The notes under the pieces: model-generated | The model's input: the letters and a program-made list of their open reading frames with translations, nothing else | Told to the model about the DNA's origin: nothing | Database searches by the model: none | Part shown: positions 1 through 9,422 of the stretch, in pieces | Numbering within the stretch: position 1 is the first letter of the stretch | Layout of the letters: every line of letters begins with the position of its first letter | Made by a program: the position numbers and the translations under genes | From: Bacteroidales bacterium | Lineage (GTDB): Bacteria > Bacteroidota > Bacteroidia > Bacteroidales > UBA932 | Reading direction: 5' to 3' | Length of the DNA stretch: 64,000 nucleotides | Assembly (NCBI GenBank): GCA_029007435.1 | Contig: JAQXHU010000064.1 | Span: 1-64,000, forward strand

Positions 1-632
<632 letters not shown>

Positions 633-637
633 AGACT

Positions 638-2728
638 ATGGCGAAGGACGTGAACAGAATGAAAGACAACAGCGGAGGCGTGAAGGTGTGGATACTTTAC
701 GTCTTGTTCATTTTGGCGTCCTGTGCCGTGATAGTGAGCGTCCTTATGATTCAGTACGGCCCAGAAGAACCGGAAATGGACATTTTCCGCTCTTCCAGCC
801 ACAAGACGACACTCAGGCCGGCCAGAGGCTCGATAATGGCACGGGACGGGCAGCTGCTCGCGGTCACTGTTCCTATGTACCAGATATCTATGGACTGCCG
901 TGTCTGCAAGGAAGATTTCAGGAGCAGGAAAAAGGCTGATTCCCTTGAGCAGGACTGGCGGAACAAGGCCGCGCTTCTGTCAAAAGGCCTTTCAGCGATT
1001 TACGGGACCAAGTCTCCTTCTGAATGGTGCAGGGAGATTCTCCGAGCCCGTGACAACAATTCCAGGCCAATCGTTATCGGAGGCCTGATTGACCACGAGA
1101 CACTTCAGAAAGTGAAAGCTCTCCCGCTGTTCAATGAGGGGTCGAACAAAGGAGGCATCATCATTGACCGCAAGGACAAGCGCAAATATCCGTACGGAGA
1201 TCTGGCAGTCAGGACAATAGGCTCAATCAACGACAAAAACACCGAGCGTGGAAGACAGTATATAGGAATCGAAGGCTCCTATGATTATTACCTCCACGGC
1301 GAGGAAGGATTCAAGTGGATGAAACAGTCTGACGGGCGGCAGAAGATTCAGGACAAGGACAGCTCCTGGACGAAAGCGAAAGACGGCTTCGATGTCAGGA
1401 CTACCCTTGATATTGATTATCAGGATATAGCGGACAACGCTCTGCGTGACGCCATCGCCGAAAATATGAAAATCGAGGGCGGCTGCGCAGTGGTTATGGA
1501 GGTGAAGACCGGGGCAGTGAGGGCTATGGTCAATCTTCAAAGGGACTCGGTGACAAAAAGACTTTCAGAGACTTACAATATGGCTGTCGGGCGTCTGGGC
1601 GAACCCGGCTCGGTATTCAAGACAGCAGTGCTGATGAGCCTTATGGAGGACCGCAAAGTGAAACTCTCGACGATGATACCTACCAACGGCGGCCGTGTTC
1701 CGGGGTTCAAGACCATTGACGAACACGTATATGCGTATGAACGTCAGGGCCATAAGACGATGTCTGTCCTTCACGGGTATGAAATATCATCTAACTACAT
1801 TTTCCGCAAGCTCGCAATGGACAACTACGGCGAGAATCCCCAGAAGCTCATTGACAATCTTTATATGTACAAACTCGGGGAGGCGTTTGATTTCGACCTG
1901 CAGGGATTCAAGACCCCTTCACTGCCTTCTCCAAAGTCCGGAGAATGGAGCGCCACGTCGTTGGGCTCGATTGCCATCGGATATTTCGTGTCAGAGACCC
2001 CGCTTCATATTCTCACCCTTTACAATGCGATAGCCAACAGGGGCAGGATGATGAAGCCGTATCTCGTCGAGTCAATCGAGAAGGACGGGGATGTGCGGAT
2101 AAAGAAAGGCCCGTCAGTGCTGAATTCGGCCGTATGCTCTCCTGATGTAAGCGACAGCCTTGCTTACGCATTGTCCAAAATAACCCAGGACGGTACGGCA
2201 AAGAGACTTAAAAATGCAAGGACGACTGTGGCCGGCAAGACGGGAACGGCCAGGATAGCCCTCGACAAGAAGAAATACAAAGTAAAGCCGGGTGACCCAT
2301 ACGAAGACATTCAGGGACGCAGGCAGTATCAGGCAACTATGGTGGGTTTCTTCCCTGCTGACAACCCGAAATACTCTGCCATCGTGACCATTTACTCTTA
2401 CCTCAGCGATGAAGTCTTCTATGGGGGAACCATTCCGGCGCTGGTGTTCAAGGATATAGTTGACAATATTTATGTGCTTGATGATGAGAACGGGACCAAG
2501 TACACCGAGACAGGCAAAATGCCGAAAGTCATAGCCAAAGAACTTGCCACATCCAGAAACGGTAAAGTGCCGAACCTCAATGGCCTCAGCCTGATGGATG
2601 CGATTTACGCCATAGAGAATGACGGATATGTGTGCTCCTACAGCGGATGCGGACTGGTCTCGTCCCAGTCTCCGGCTCCGGGCGCGCCGCTCAAAGAGGG
2701 AGGGACGGTGACGGTCAGATTGAATTAA
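638..2728 (+). CDS. ftsI: Peptidoglycan transpeptidase FtsI (PBP3) with C-terminal PASTA domain
   Basis: Class B penicillin-binding protein of 696 residues that cross-links septal peptidoglycan. It has an N-terminal membrane anchor (about 17-40), a pedestal/dimerisation domain (about 55-230) and a transpeptidase domain with all three active-site motifs: S325-V-F-K328, S384-S-N386 and K534-T-G536. The last 60 residues (GKVPNLNGLSLMDAIYAI and following) form one PASTA domain, normal for Bacteroidetes FtsI but absent from the E. coli protein. The gene lies 5 nt after ftsL, and murE starts on the base after its stop. A Spo VD-like role is unlikely in this position. Confidence 0.95.
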   Translation: MAKDVNRMKDNSGGVKVWILYVLFILASCAVIVSVLMIQYGPEEPEMDIFRSSSHKTTLRPARGSIMARDGQLLAVTVPMYQISMDCRVCKEDFRSRKKADSLEQDWRNKAALLSKGLSAIYGTKSPSEWCREILRARDNNSRPIVIGGLIDHETLQKVKALPLFNEGSNKGGIIIDRKDKRKYPYGDLAVRTIGSINDKNTERGRQYIGIEGSYDYYLHGEEGFKWMKQSDGRQKIQDKDSSWTKAKDGFDVRTTLDIDYQDIADNALRDAIAENMKIEGGCAVVMEVKTGAVRAMVNLQRDSVTKRLSETYNMAVGRLGEPGSVFKTAVLMSLMEDRKVKLSTMIPTNGGRVPGFKTIDEHVYAYERQGHKTMSVLHGYEISSNYIFRKLAMDNYGENPQKLIDNLYMYKLGEAFDFDLQGFKTPSLPSPKSGEWSATSLGSIAIGYFVSETPLHILTLYNAIANRGRMMKPYLVESIEKDGDVRIKKGPSVLNSAVCSPDVSDSLAYALSKITQDGTAKRLKNARTTVAGKTGTARIALDKKKYKVKPGDPYEDIQGRRQYQATMVGFFPADNPKYSAIVTIYSYLSDEVFYGGTIPALVFKDIVDNIYVLDDENGTKYTETGKMPKVIAKELATSRNGKVPNLNGLSLMDAIYAIENDGYVCSYSGCGLVSSQSPAPGAPLKEGGTVTVRLN

Positions 2729-4228
2729 ATGAGAAATATGATACTTGAGAAAATAATATCGGATTGCGGAGTGGCCGGCCTTGCCGGTCCTTCCGGTGTG
2801 GAAATAACCTCTATTTGCAGCGATTCCAGGCAGGTATGCCAGGGTTCGCTGTTCATCGCAGTCAAAGGCTTTGCCGGTGACGGGCACAGATACATCGCCC
2901 AGGCTCTCTCAAAAGGAGCTGCGGCTGTGATTTATGAGGATGAGGAGCAGATGCGCTGCCAGGTTGAGGCGGCAGGACCGGAACTGACTGAAGGCAGGGC
3001 ATTTGTCCGTGTGAAGAGTTCAAGACTGGCGGTGGCTATGGCTGCGGATGCCTTCTACGGACATCCTTCACGTGAGATAGTCCTGGTCGGAATCACCGGC
3101 ACCAACGGAAAGACCACCACGGTGACCCTGCTCTACAACCTTTTCCGCCGTCTTGGGTATAAATGCGGACTTCTATCCACCATAGCCAATTACATTGACG
3201 GGACAATGCTGGAGACGGCCAACACCACGGCCGATCCCATCACTATCAATTCGCTTCTGCGCAGGATGGTGGATTCCGGGTGTGAATACTGCTTTATGGA
3301 AGTGAGCTCCATCGGTGTGGAGCAGGACAGAGTTGCCGGCCTCAGATTCAATGTCGGCATATTCTCGAACCTGACCCACGACCACCTGGATTACCACAAG
3401 ACATTCGCGGAGTATCTGCGCTGCAAAAAGCTGTTCTTCGACACATTGCCTGCTGATGCTTATGCGGTGACCAACATAGATGACAGGAACGGAAGGGTTA
3501 TGGTGCAGAACACCAAGGCAAAAGTGGTCACATATTCCTGCAGGGGAATCGCAGACCATACCTGCCGCATAGTGGAGGAAAGCTTTGACGGGATGCAGCT
3601 CCGGATTGACGGCAAGGAAGTGTGGACCAGGCTCATAGGCCAGCACAACGCATACAATCTCCTGGCCATTTACACTGCCGCTATCCTTTGCGGAGCGGAG
3701 AGCGGGGAGGCCTTGGTGCAGCTGAGCCTGCTTGAATCCGCCAAAGGAAGGCTTGAGACTCTGCGCGGACCGAGGGACATCTCGGTGATAATAGACTATG
3801 CCCATACTCCGGACGCCCTTGAGAATGTGCTCAAGACTCTCAGGGAAATAGGACCGGAAAAACATATCATCTGCCTGTTCGGTTGCGGAGGCGACAGGGA
3901 CAGGACCAAGCGACCTGAAATGGCGGCAGTGGCCGAGAAGTATTCCGACAGGATATTTGTCACGTCTGACAACAGCCGTACAGAACGCACTGAGGACATT
4001 ATCGAGGACATACGTAAAGGATTCTCCCCGTCCGGGTCTGCCAAAGCCATCTCAATTGCGGACCGCAAGGAGGCTATAAGGGCGGCCATCACACTGGCGC
4101 CGGACGGAGCCGTGATCCTGCTTGCCGGCAAAGGCCACGAGACATACCAGATTATCGGCACGGAACACAGGCATTTCGATGAGAGAGAGATTGTGAACGA
4201 AGTATTCAATTCAATGAAAACGCTATGA
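2729..4228 (+). CDS. murE: UDP-MurNAc-L-Ala-D-Glu : meso-diaminopimelate ligase MurE
   Basis: A 499-residue cytoplasmic ATP-dependent ligase that adds the third stem-peptide residue. It shows the uridine-binding N-domain (about 20-105), the Mur ligase P-loop GTNGKTTT (K128), the substrate signature TTADP with a conserved carbamylatable Lys region (KGRLETLRG), and the C-terminal domain with IDYAHTPDAL. The amino-acid selectivity motif, DNPR in meso-DAP enzymes, reads D414-N415-S416-R417 here. Asn and Arg, which contact DAP, are retained, so DAP remains the best guess, but the Pro is lost. The ATG follows the ftsI TAA directly, and the 3' end overlaps mraY by 4 nt. Confidence 0.95.
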   Translation: MRNMILEKIISDCGVAGLAGPSGVEITSICSDSRQVCQGSLFIAVKGFAGDGHRYIAQALSKGAAAVIYEDEEQMRCQVEAAGPELTEGRAFVRVKSSRLAVAMAADAFYGHPSREIVLVGITGTNGKTTTVTLLYNLFRRLGYKCGLLSTIANYIDGTMLETANTTADPITINSLLRRMVDSGCEYCFMEVSSIGVEQDRVAGLRFNVGIFSNLTHDHLDYHKTFAEYLRCKKLFFDTLPADAYAVTNIDDRNGRVMVQNTKAKVVTYSCRGIADHTCRIVEESFDGMQLRIDGKEVWTRLIGQHNAYNLLAIYTAAILCGAESGEALVQLSLLESAKGRLETLRGPRDISVIIDYAHTPDALENVLKTLREIGPEKHIICLFGCGGDRDRTKRPEMAAVAEKYSDRIFVTSDNSRTERTEDIIEDIRKGFSPSGSAKAISIADRKEAIRAAITLAPDGAVILLAGKGHETYQIIGTEHRHFDEREIVNEVFNSMKTL

Positions 4229-5514
4229 TATACCATATATTCCAGCTTCTGAAAGATTATGACATACCTGGGCAGGGACTTATGAACTACCTGTCCTTCA
4301 GGGCGATGCTTGGCTGCGTGACGGCTATGCTCATATCCTTCTTTATAGGAAGGCGCATTATCCGCTGGCTGCAGAAGAAGCAGATCGGGGAGACCATCAG
4401 GGATCTCGGCCTTGAGGGACAGATGCAGAAAAAAGGCACTCCTACAATGGGCGGTGTCATCATCCTGCTCGCCATCGTGGTGCCTGTCCTGCTGTTCTGC
4501 AATCTCAAGAACATATATACCCAGCTGTTGCTGTTCACTACATTGTGGTGCGGAGGAATCGGTTTCGCCGATGACTATATCAAAGTGTTCAAGCACGACA
4601 AGGAGGGTATGAGCGAGAGGATGAAACTTATTCTCCAGATTATCCTCGGCTTCGCAGTGGGACTGACGGTATGCTTCAGCGACCAGGTGGTGGTCAGGGA
4701 GAAAGTGGCAGGCGATCCTGCTGAGCGGAGCACGGCCAATCTAACTGTTGACACGGAGACTGTTGTCGAGGACAGCATCTGGGAGATGGAGAATGTGGTC
4801 AAGAGCACCAAGACCACTATTCCGTTCATCAAGGACCACGAGTTCGACTACAAATGGTTCTCCCCGTTCAAGGGAGCCTTCGGATGGTACTTCAAATGGG
4901 CTGTATATGTGCTGATGATTGTGCTTGTCGTCACAGCCTGCTCCAACGGCACGAATCTCACCGACGGTATGGACGGCCTTGCTGCCGGCACATCCGCGAT
5001 AGTGGGAGTGGTCATAGGCATCCTCGCCTGGCTGAGCGGCAACCTGCTGAACTCTGATTATCTGAATATTATGTATATACCGGGAACCGGAGAGATAGCG
5101 ATATATATGTCGATTTTCGTGGGCGCTCTCTGCGGATTCCTGTGGTACAATTCCTATCCGGCCCAGGTGTTTATGGGCGATACCGGCAGCCTGGCCATAG
5201 GCGGCATAATCGGAGTGAGCGCCATCCTCATCAGGAAAGAGCTGCTCCTTCCGGTTCTCTGCGGAGTGTTCTTCGTGGAAAGCCTTTCAGTGCTTATACA
5301 GAGGTTTTATTTCAAATATACAAGAATCAGGACCGGGACAGGCCGGCGGGTGTTCAGGATGGCCCCCCTGCATCATCATTACCAGAGGACGGACATACAG
5401 GCACTTGTCCAGTGGCCGTCCCATCCGGTGCCGGAGTCCAAGATTGTCACCAGATTCTGGCTCGTGGGTATGGTGCTCGCTGTAGCTACACTGGCATTGC
5501 TGAAAATCAGATAG
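4225..5514 (+). CDS. mraY: Phospho-MurNAc-pentapeptide transferase MraY
   Basis: A 429-residue polytopic inner-membrane enzyme that transfers phospho-MurNAc-pentapeptide from UDP to undecaprenyl phosphate, giving lipid I. Visible signatures: KKGTPTMGG near residue 72, the Mg-binding pair D116-D117 in FADDYIKVF, NGTNLTDGMDGLA, GDTGSLAIGG, and the MraY-specific APLHHHY near residue 385. The protein is longer than the E. coli enzyme (360 aa) because of a hydrophilic insert of about 60 residues (about 155-215) between transmembrane segments, a lineage feature of Bacteroidetes MraY. It starts inside the murE stop (ATGA), implying coupled translation. Confidence 0.96.
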   Translation: MIYHIFQLLKDYDIPGQGLMNYLSFRAMLGCVTAMLISFFIGRRIIRWLQKKQIGETIRDLGLEGQMQKKGTPTMGGVIILLAIVVPVLLFCNLKNIYTQLLLFTTLWCGGIGFADDYIKVFKHDKEGMSERMKLILQIILGFAVGLTVCFSDQVVVREKVAGDPAERSTANLTVDTETVVEDSIWEMENVVKSTKTTIPFIKDHEFDYKWFSPFKGAFGWYFKWAVYVLMIVLVVTACSNGTNLTDGMDGLAAGTSAIVGVVIGILAWLSGNLLNSDYLNIMYIPGTGEIAIYMSIFVGALCGFLWYNSYPAQVFMGDTGSLAIGGIIGVSAILIRKELLLPVLCGVFFVESLSVLIQRFYFKYTRIRTGTGRRVFRMAPLHHHYQRTDIQALVQWPSHPVPESKIVTRFWLVGMVLAVATLALLKIR

Positions 5515-5537
5515 TTGCATAGAATTTAAGTTTTATT

Positions 5538-6881
5538 ATGAATAACAGGATAGTAATATTGGGAGGCGCCGAGAGCGGAGTGGGAGCTGCGGTTCTCGCT
5601 AAAGTCAAGGGCTTTGATGTCTTTCTTTCAGACAAGGGAAAAATCGACGACAAGTATGTCAGGATGCTTGAAGAATGGGAAATCCCTTTCGAGCAGGGAG
5701 GACATACTGAAGAGCGGATCCTGAATGCGGACGAGGTGATAAAGAGCCCCGGCATTCCGACGGCCGCCCCGATGATACAGAAAATCATAGCCGCCGGAAT
5801 ACATATTGTCTCGGAGATTGAGTTCGCAGGACGTTATGACACTGCGAAGAAAATATGCGTCACCGGCAGCAACGGCAAGACCACGACCACCTCGCTGATA
5901 TATTACCTTCTTCAGGAGGCCGGACTGAATGTCGGACTCGGAGGCAATATCGGAATGAGCTACGCATATCAGGTGGCAACTCAGCATTATGATTATTATG
6001 TGCTGGAACTCAGCAGCTTCCAGCTCGACAACTGCTACGATTTCCGCCCGGATATCGCGATAATCACCAATATCACCCCGGACCATCTCGACAGGTACGG
6101 GTACAATATGGAGAATTACGTGAGGGCTAAATTCCGCATTGTCCGCAACCTGCGTCCTGAGGACTGCTTCATATTCGATTCGGATGACGAGATCACCATC
6201 AACCATCTCGACAAAATCATCACCGAGGCCAAGAAACTGCCGTTCACGCAGAAGGGAAAGGTGGACCAGGGAGCTTATCTCGAAGATGACAGGATTGTCG
6301 TGAAATACGACGACGAGCAGTGCGACATTTTCCTCAACCAGCTCGCCCTCGGAGGCATCCACAATGTTTACAACTCGATGGCTGCTGCTTTGGCTGCGAA
6401 GGCCACCGGCATCGACAATGAGGTTATCCGCAATTCCCTGGAGACATTCCAGCCGATTGAGCACAGGCTTGAACCGGTGATGAGTGTCGGGGGAGTGCTC
6501 TACATCAATGACTCCAAGGCTACCAATGTGGACGCCGCCTGGTATGCCCTTGAATGCCAGACCCGTCCGGTGGTATGGATTGCCGGTGGTACGGACAAGG
6601 GAAATGACTACAGTGTGCTAAAACCGCTGGTCAAGGAGAAGGTGAAAGCCATTGTATGCCTCGGGGTTGACAACAGGAAGATACACGAGGCATTCGAGGA
6701 GATTGTCGGCAAGGAGAATATCTGCGATACTTCTTCGGCCGAGGAGGCTGTAAAGGCCTCTGCTGCATTTGCTTCAGACGGAGATGTGGTTCTGCTCAGC
6801 CCTTGCTGCGCAAGTTTTGACCTCTTCACCTGCTATGAGGACAGGGGAGAGAAATTCAAGCAGGCTGTCAGAAATCTTTAA
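5538..6881 (+). CDS. murD: UDP-MurNAc-L-alanine : D-glutamate ligase MurD
   Basis: A 447-residue cytoplasmic Mur ligase that adds D-Glu to UDP-MurNAc-L-Ala. It has a Rossmann-like N-domain with GGAESGVGAA (residues 9-18), the ATP P-loop GSNGKTTT (K114), the central-domain signature ITPDHLDRY, and a C-terminal domain with NDSKATNVDA followed by VVWIAGGTDKG. Length and motif order match the family throughout. It stands 23 nt after mraY and ends 12 nt before the ftsW ATG, in the same transcription unit. Confidence 0.96.
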   Translation: MNNRIVILGGAESGVGAAVLAKVKGFDVFLSDKGKIDDKYVRMLEEWEIPFEQGGHTEERILNADEVIKSPGIPTAAPMIQKIIAAGIHIVSEIEFAGRYDTAKKICVTGSNGKTTTTSLIYYLLQEAGLNVGLGGNIGMSYAYQVATQHYDYYVLELSSFQLDNCYDFRPDIAIITNITPDHLDRYGYNMENYVRAKFRIVRNLRPEDCFIFDSDDEITINHLDKIITEAKKLPFTQKGKVDQGAYLEDDRIVVKYDDEQCDIFLNQLALGGIHNVYNSMAAALAAKATGIDNEVIRNSLETFQPIEHRLEPVMSVGGVLYINDSKATNVDAAWYALECQTRPVVWIAGGTDKGNDYSVLKPLVKEKVKAIVCLGVDNRKIHEAFEEIVGKENICDTSSAEEAVKASAAFASDGDVVLLSPCCASFDLFTCYEDRGEKFKQAVRNL

Positions 6882-6893
6882 AACTGTTTGGGA

Positions 6894-8258
6894 ATGGCTG
6901 CTGCAAAGACAAATTCAGGGTTCCGGAGTTCTCTGGCCAGTCTGGAGGGAGACAAGGTTGTATGGATGATTCTGTTCATACTGATTATGCTCTCCATCCT
7001 TGCCCTGTCGTCCTCAACCCCTCTGCTGGCCATCCAGGAGAAGACCAACCGTATGACCATAGCTTTGGAGCAGGTCATTGTTTCGCTTGTCGGACTCGGC
7101 TTGATCTGGCTGATTTACAAGTATGTGGATGTGGGGCCGCTCAGGTGGATATCTAAGTGGATGTTCGTTATCAGCCTGATTCCGCTGCTGTTCCTCACCC
7201 TGCACCTCAATATCGGTTTTGCCAGGGCCGCCCGCATCAACGGAGCCTGGCGTGCCATCAAAGTGTTCGGCTTTCAGGTGCAGGTGTTCGAGTTCGTGAA
7301 AGTGTTTATGGTTCTGTATCTGTCCTGGGCGATGAACGAACTGAAGCACGGCAAGACAGAAATGGCAAAACGGCTCGCCGCGAAATATCCGAGGCTCAAA
7401 TGGCTTTCTACTGAATTCGGAAAGTGTTTCTTCTATGTTCTCGTCCCGATGGGCATCACAATCCTGTTGGAGATGCGGGGAAGCAATTCCAGTGCTGCGA
7501 TACTTGCCATTGTAATGACTGTCACTGTCATCATTGGCGGAATAAAGACAAAGTACGTATGCGGGCTGGTGGCCTCGGTTGTCCTGGCTGTGGGACTCCT
7601 CTTTGCTGTGCAGAAGGTTACCGGGTGGGAGTTCCTCGGCAGGAAAATGGAGGCCGTTTCCAGGGTGTCTGATTTCAAGAACGACCCGATTATGAGAATC
7701 CGGAGCGTGGAAAAGGGTACTCCGGAATATTATAAAGTTTTGGACAAGGTGCGCCAGCCGATGAGCGCGAAGGTGGCTGTGAGAGACGGCGGCCTGATTG
7801 GAAAGGGAATCGGCAAGAGCACCCAGCGGTACAAGACGGCCGTTATGTATGAGGACTATATGTACAGTTTCATTATAGAAGAATATGGCCTTCTCGGAGG
7901 AATATTCGTATTGATGCTATACGGCAGCCTTCTTGCAAGGGGCTCATTGATAGTGAAAAGCTGCGACAATCTGTTCGCCCAGACGGCTGTGGGGGGGATG
8001 GTGTCACTGATTTCAGGGCAGGCGATGCTGCATATTTTCGTGAACGCCAGGCTGATGCCCCTGACCGGACAGAACCTGCCGATAGTCAGTCACGGAATCA
8101 GTTCGTTTCTGGCATTCAGCATAGCTTTCGGAGTGATATTGTCCATTAGCAGGATGGCCAGGAAGAAAATGGAAAAGGAAAGGGCCGAAGCCGAGCCTAT
8201 CATTGTCACGGACGATGACCTCAGGGACAGACTGGCGGACCTTGACGCAATAGAATAA
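6894..8258 (+). CDS. ftsW: SEDS peptidoglycan glycosyltransferase FtsW
   Basis: A 454-residue polytopic membrane protein of the SEDS family that polymerises lipid II at the septum with FtsI. About ten hydrophobic segments are visible. Family landmarks are the NGAWRAI loop, the large periplasmic loop GLIGKGIGKSTQR leading to D321 in YEDYMYSFIIEEYG (aligned with the catalytic Asp), and LPIVSHGISSF near the end. The usually conserved QPSE reads Q130-V-F-E133 here. I chose the ATG at 6894; a TTG 6 nt upstream is in frame but less likely. The cytoplasmic C-tail is charged. Gene order murD-ftsW-murG supports FtsW rather than RodA. Confidence 0.92.
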   Translation: MAAAKTNSGFRSSLASLEGDKVVWMILFILIMLSILALSSSTPLLAIQEKTNRMTIALEQVIVSLVGLGLIWLIYKYVDVGPLRWISKWMFVISLIPLLFLTLHLNIGFARAARINGAWRAIKVFGFQVQVFEFVKVFMVLYLSWAMNELKHGKTEMAKRLAAKYPRLKWLSTEFGKCFFYVLVPMGITILLEMRGSNSSAAILAIVMTVTVIIGGIKTKYVCGLVASVVLAVGLLFAVQKVTGWEFLGRKMEAVSRVSDFKNDPIMRIRSVEKGTPEYYKVLDKVRQPMSAKVAVRDGGLIGKGIGKSTQRYKTAVMYEDYMYSFIIEEYGLLGGIFVLMLYGSLLARGSLIVKSCDNLFAQTAVGGMVSLISGQAMLHIFVNARLMPLTGQNLPIVSHGISSFLAFSIAFGVILSISRMARKKMEKERAEAEPIIVTDDDLRDRLADLDAIE

Positions 8259-8262
8259 GAAA

Positions 8263-9408
8263 ATGGGAACATTCAGACCAATACGGATTATCATCAGCGG
8301 TGGAGGCACGGGAGGACATATTTTCCCCGCGGTCTCCATTGCCAACAAAATGCGGGAACTGAACCCGGACAGCGAGATCCTTTTTGTCGGGGCTGAGGGC
8401 AAGATGGAGATGGAGAAAGTGCCGGCGGCAGGCTACAGGATTGTGGGCCTTCCGGTTGTGGGTCTTCAGCGCAAACTGACATTGAAGAATATCCTCAATG
8501 ACCTTGGCGCTCCTTTCAAGGTGCTTTCAAGCATCGTGAAAGCGGGCCGGCTCATAAAGGAGTTCAAGCCTGACATCGCCATCGGTGTCGGTGGATACGC
8601 CAGCGCCCCGCTGCTCTGGGCGGCCCAGAGAAAAGGAGTGCCCACCCTGATCCAGGAACAGAATGGTTTTGCCGGCCTGACCAACAGGATTCTCGGCCGC
8701 AGGGCTGATGTCATCTGTGTGGCTTACGAAGGGATGGAGAGGTTTTTCCCGGCTTCGAGGATAATTATGACCGGCAATCCTATCCGCGGCGGAATAGTTC
8801 CTCCGACTCCGCAGACGAGAGAAGAGGGGATGAAATTTTACGGAATGGACCCGGCGAAGAAGCATATACTCATTGTAGGCGGCAGTCTTGGCAGCGGGAC
8901 ATTGAACCGTTCTGTCCGCAAATGGATAGAGTCAGGGTGCCCTGGAGGGGAGAATCTGGAACTGCTCTGGCAGTGCGGCCGTTATTACAAGAAGGAAACT
9001 GACTCTTTTATGGAGACGGTGGACAGCGGACTGGCCCGGAGCATTCATTGGAGTGATTTTATCGGGAGAATGGACCTGGCCTATGCTATGGCCGATGTCG
9101 TCATTTCCCGTGCCGGTGCGAGCACTGTTTCCGAACTCTGCGCGGCTCACAAGGCATCAGTCCTCGTCCCGTCCCCCAATGTGGCTGAGGACCATCAGAC
9201 CCACAATGCGATGGCTCTTGTCCGCCACGATGCGGCCCTGCTTGTAAAAGATGCGGAAGCGCCTGGTTCATTGATGGATACTGCTGTGAAACTGGTCAAT
9301 GACGAGGCCCGTGTGAAGCAGATGGAGAATAATATTTCAGCCCTTGCGATGACAGATGCCGCAATGACAATCGCCGAGTGCGCATACAGGCTGTTGGATG
9401 GAAAATAA
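8263..9408 (+). CDS. murG: UDP-GlcNAc:undecaprenyl-PP-MurNAc-pentapeptide GlcNAc transferase MurG
   Basis: A 381-residue peripheral GT28 (GT-B fold) enzyme that makes lipid II from lipid I. The N-terminal glycine-rich loop SGGGTGGH (residues 12-19) starts the acceptor domain, followed by GVGGYASAPLLWAA and IQEQNGFAG. The C-terminal UDP-GlcNAc domain has VGGSLGSGTLN, SRAGASTVSEL and the short segment AEDHQTHNA. Length matches the family. It sits 4 nt after the ftsW stop and 14 nt before murC. Confidence 0.96.
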   Translation: MGTFRPIRIIISGGGTGGHIFPAVSIANKMRELNPDSEILFVGAEGKMEMEKVPAAGYRIVGLPVVGLQRKLTLKNILNDLGAPFKVLSSIVKAGRLIKEFKPDIAIGVGGYASAPLLWAAQRKGVPTLIQEQNGFAGLTNRILGRRADVICVAYEGMERFFPASRIIMTGNPIRGGIVPPTPQTREEGMKFYGMDPAKKHILIVGGSLGSGTLNRSVRKWIESGCPGGENLELLWQCGRYYKKETDSFMETVDSGLARSIHWSDFIGRMDLAYAMADVVISRAGASTVSELCAAHKASVLVPSPNVAEDHQTHNAMALVRHDAALLVKDAEAPGSLMDTAVKLVNDEARVKQMENNISALAMTDAAMTIAECAYRLLDGK

Positions 9409-9422
9409 TATCGGATTGCATT

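Noticed and set aside
6888..6893. TTG start for FtsW two codons upstream of ATG 6894
   Set aside because: TTG with no ribosome-binding support; the ATG gives a normal N-terminus.
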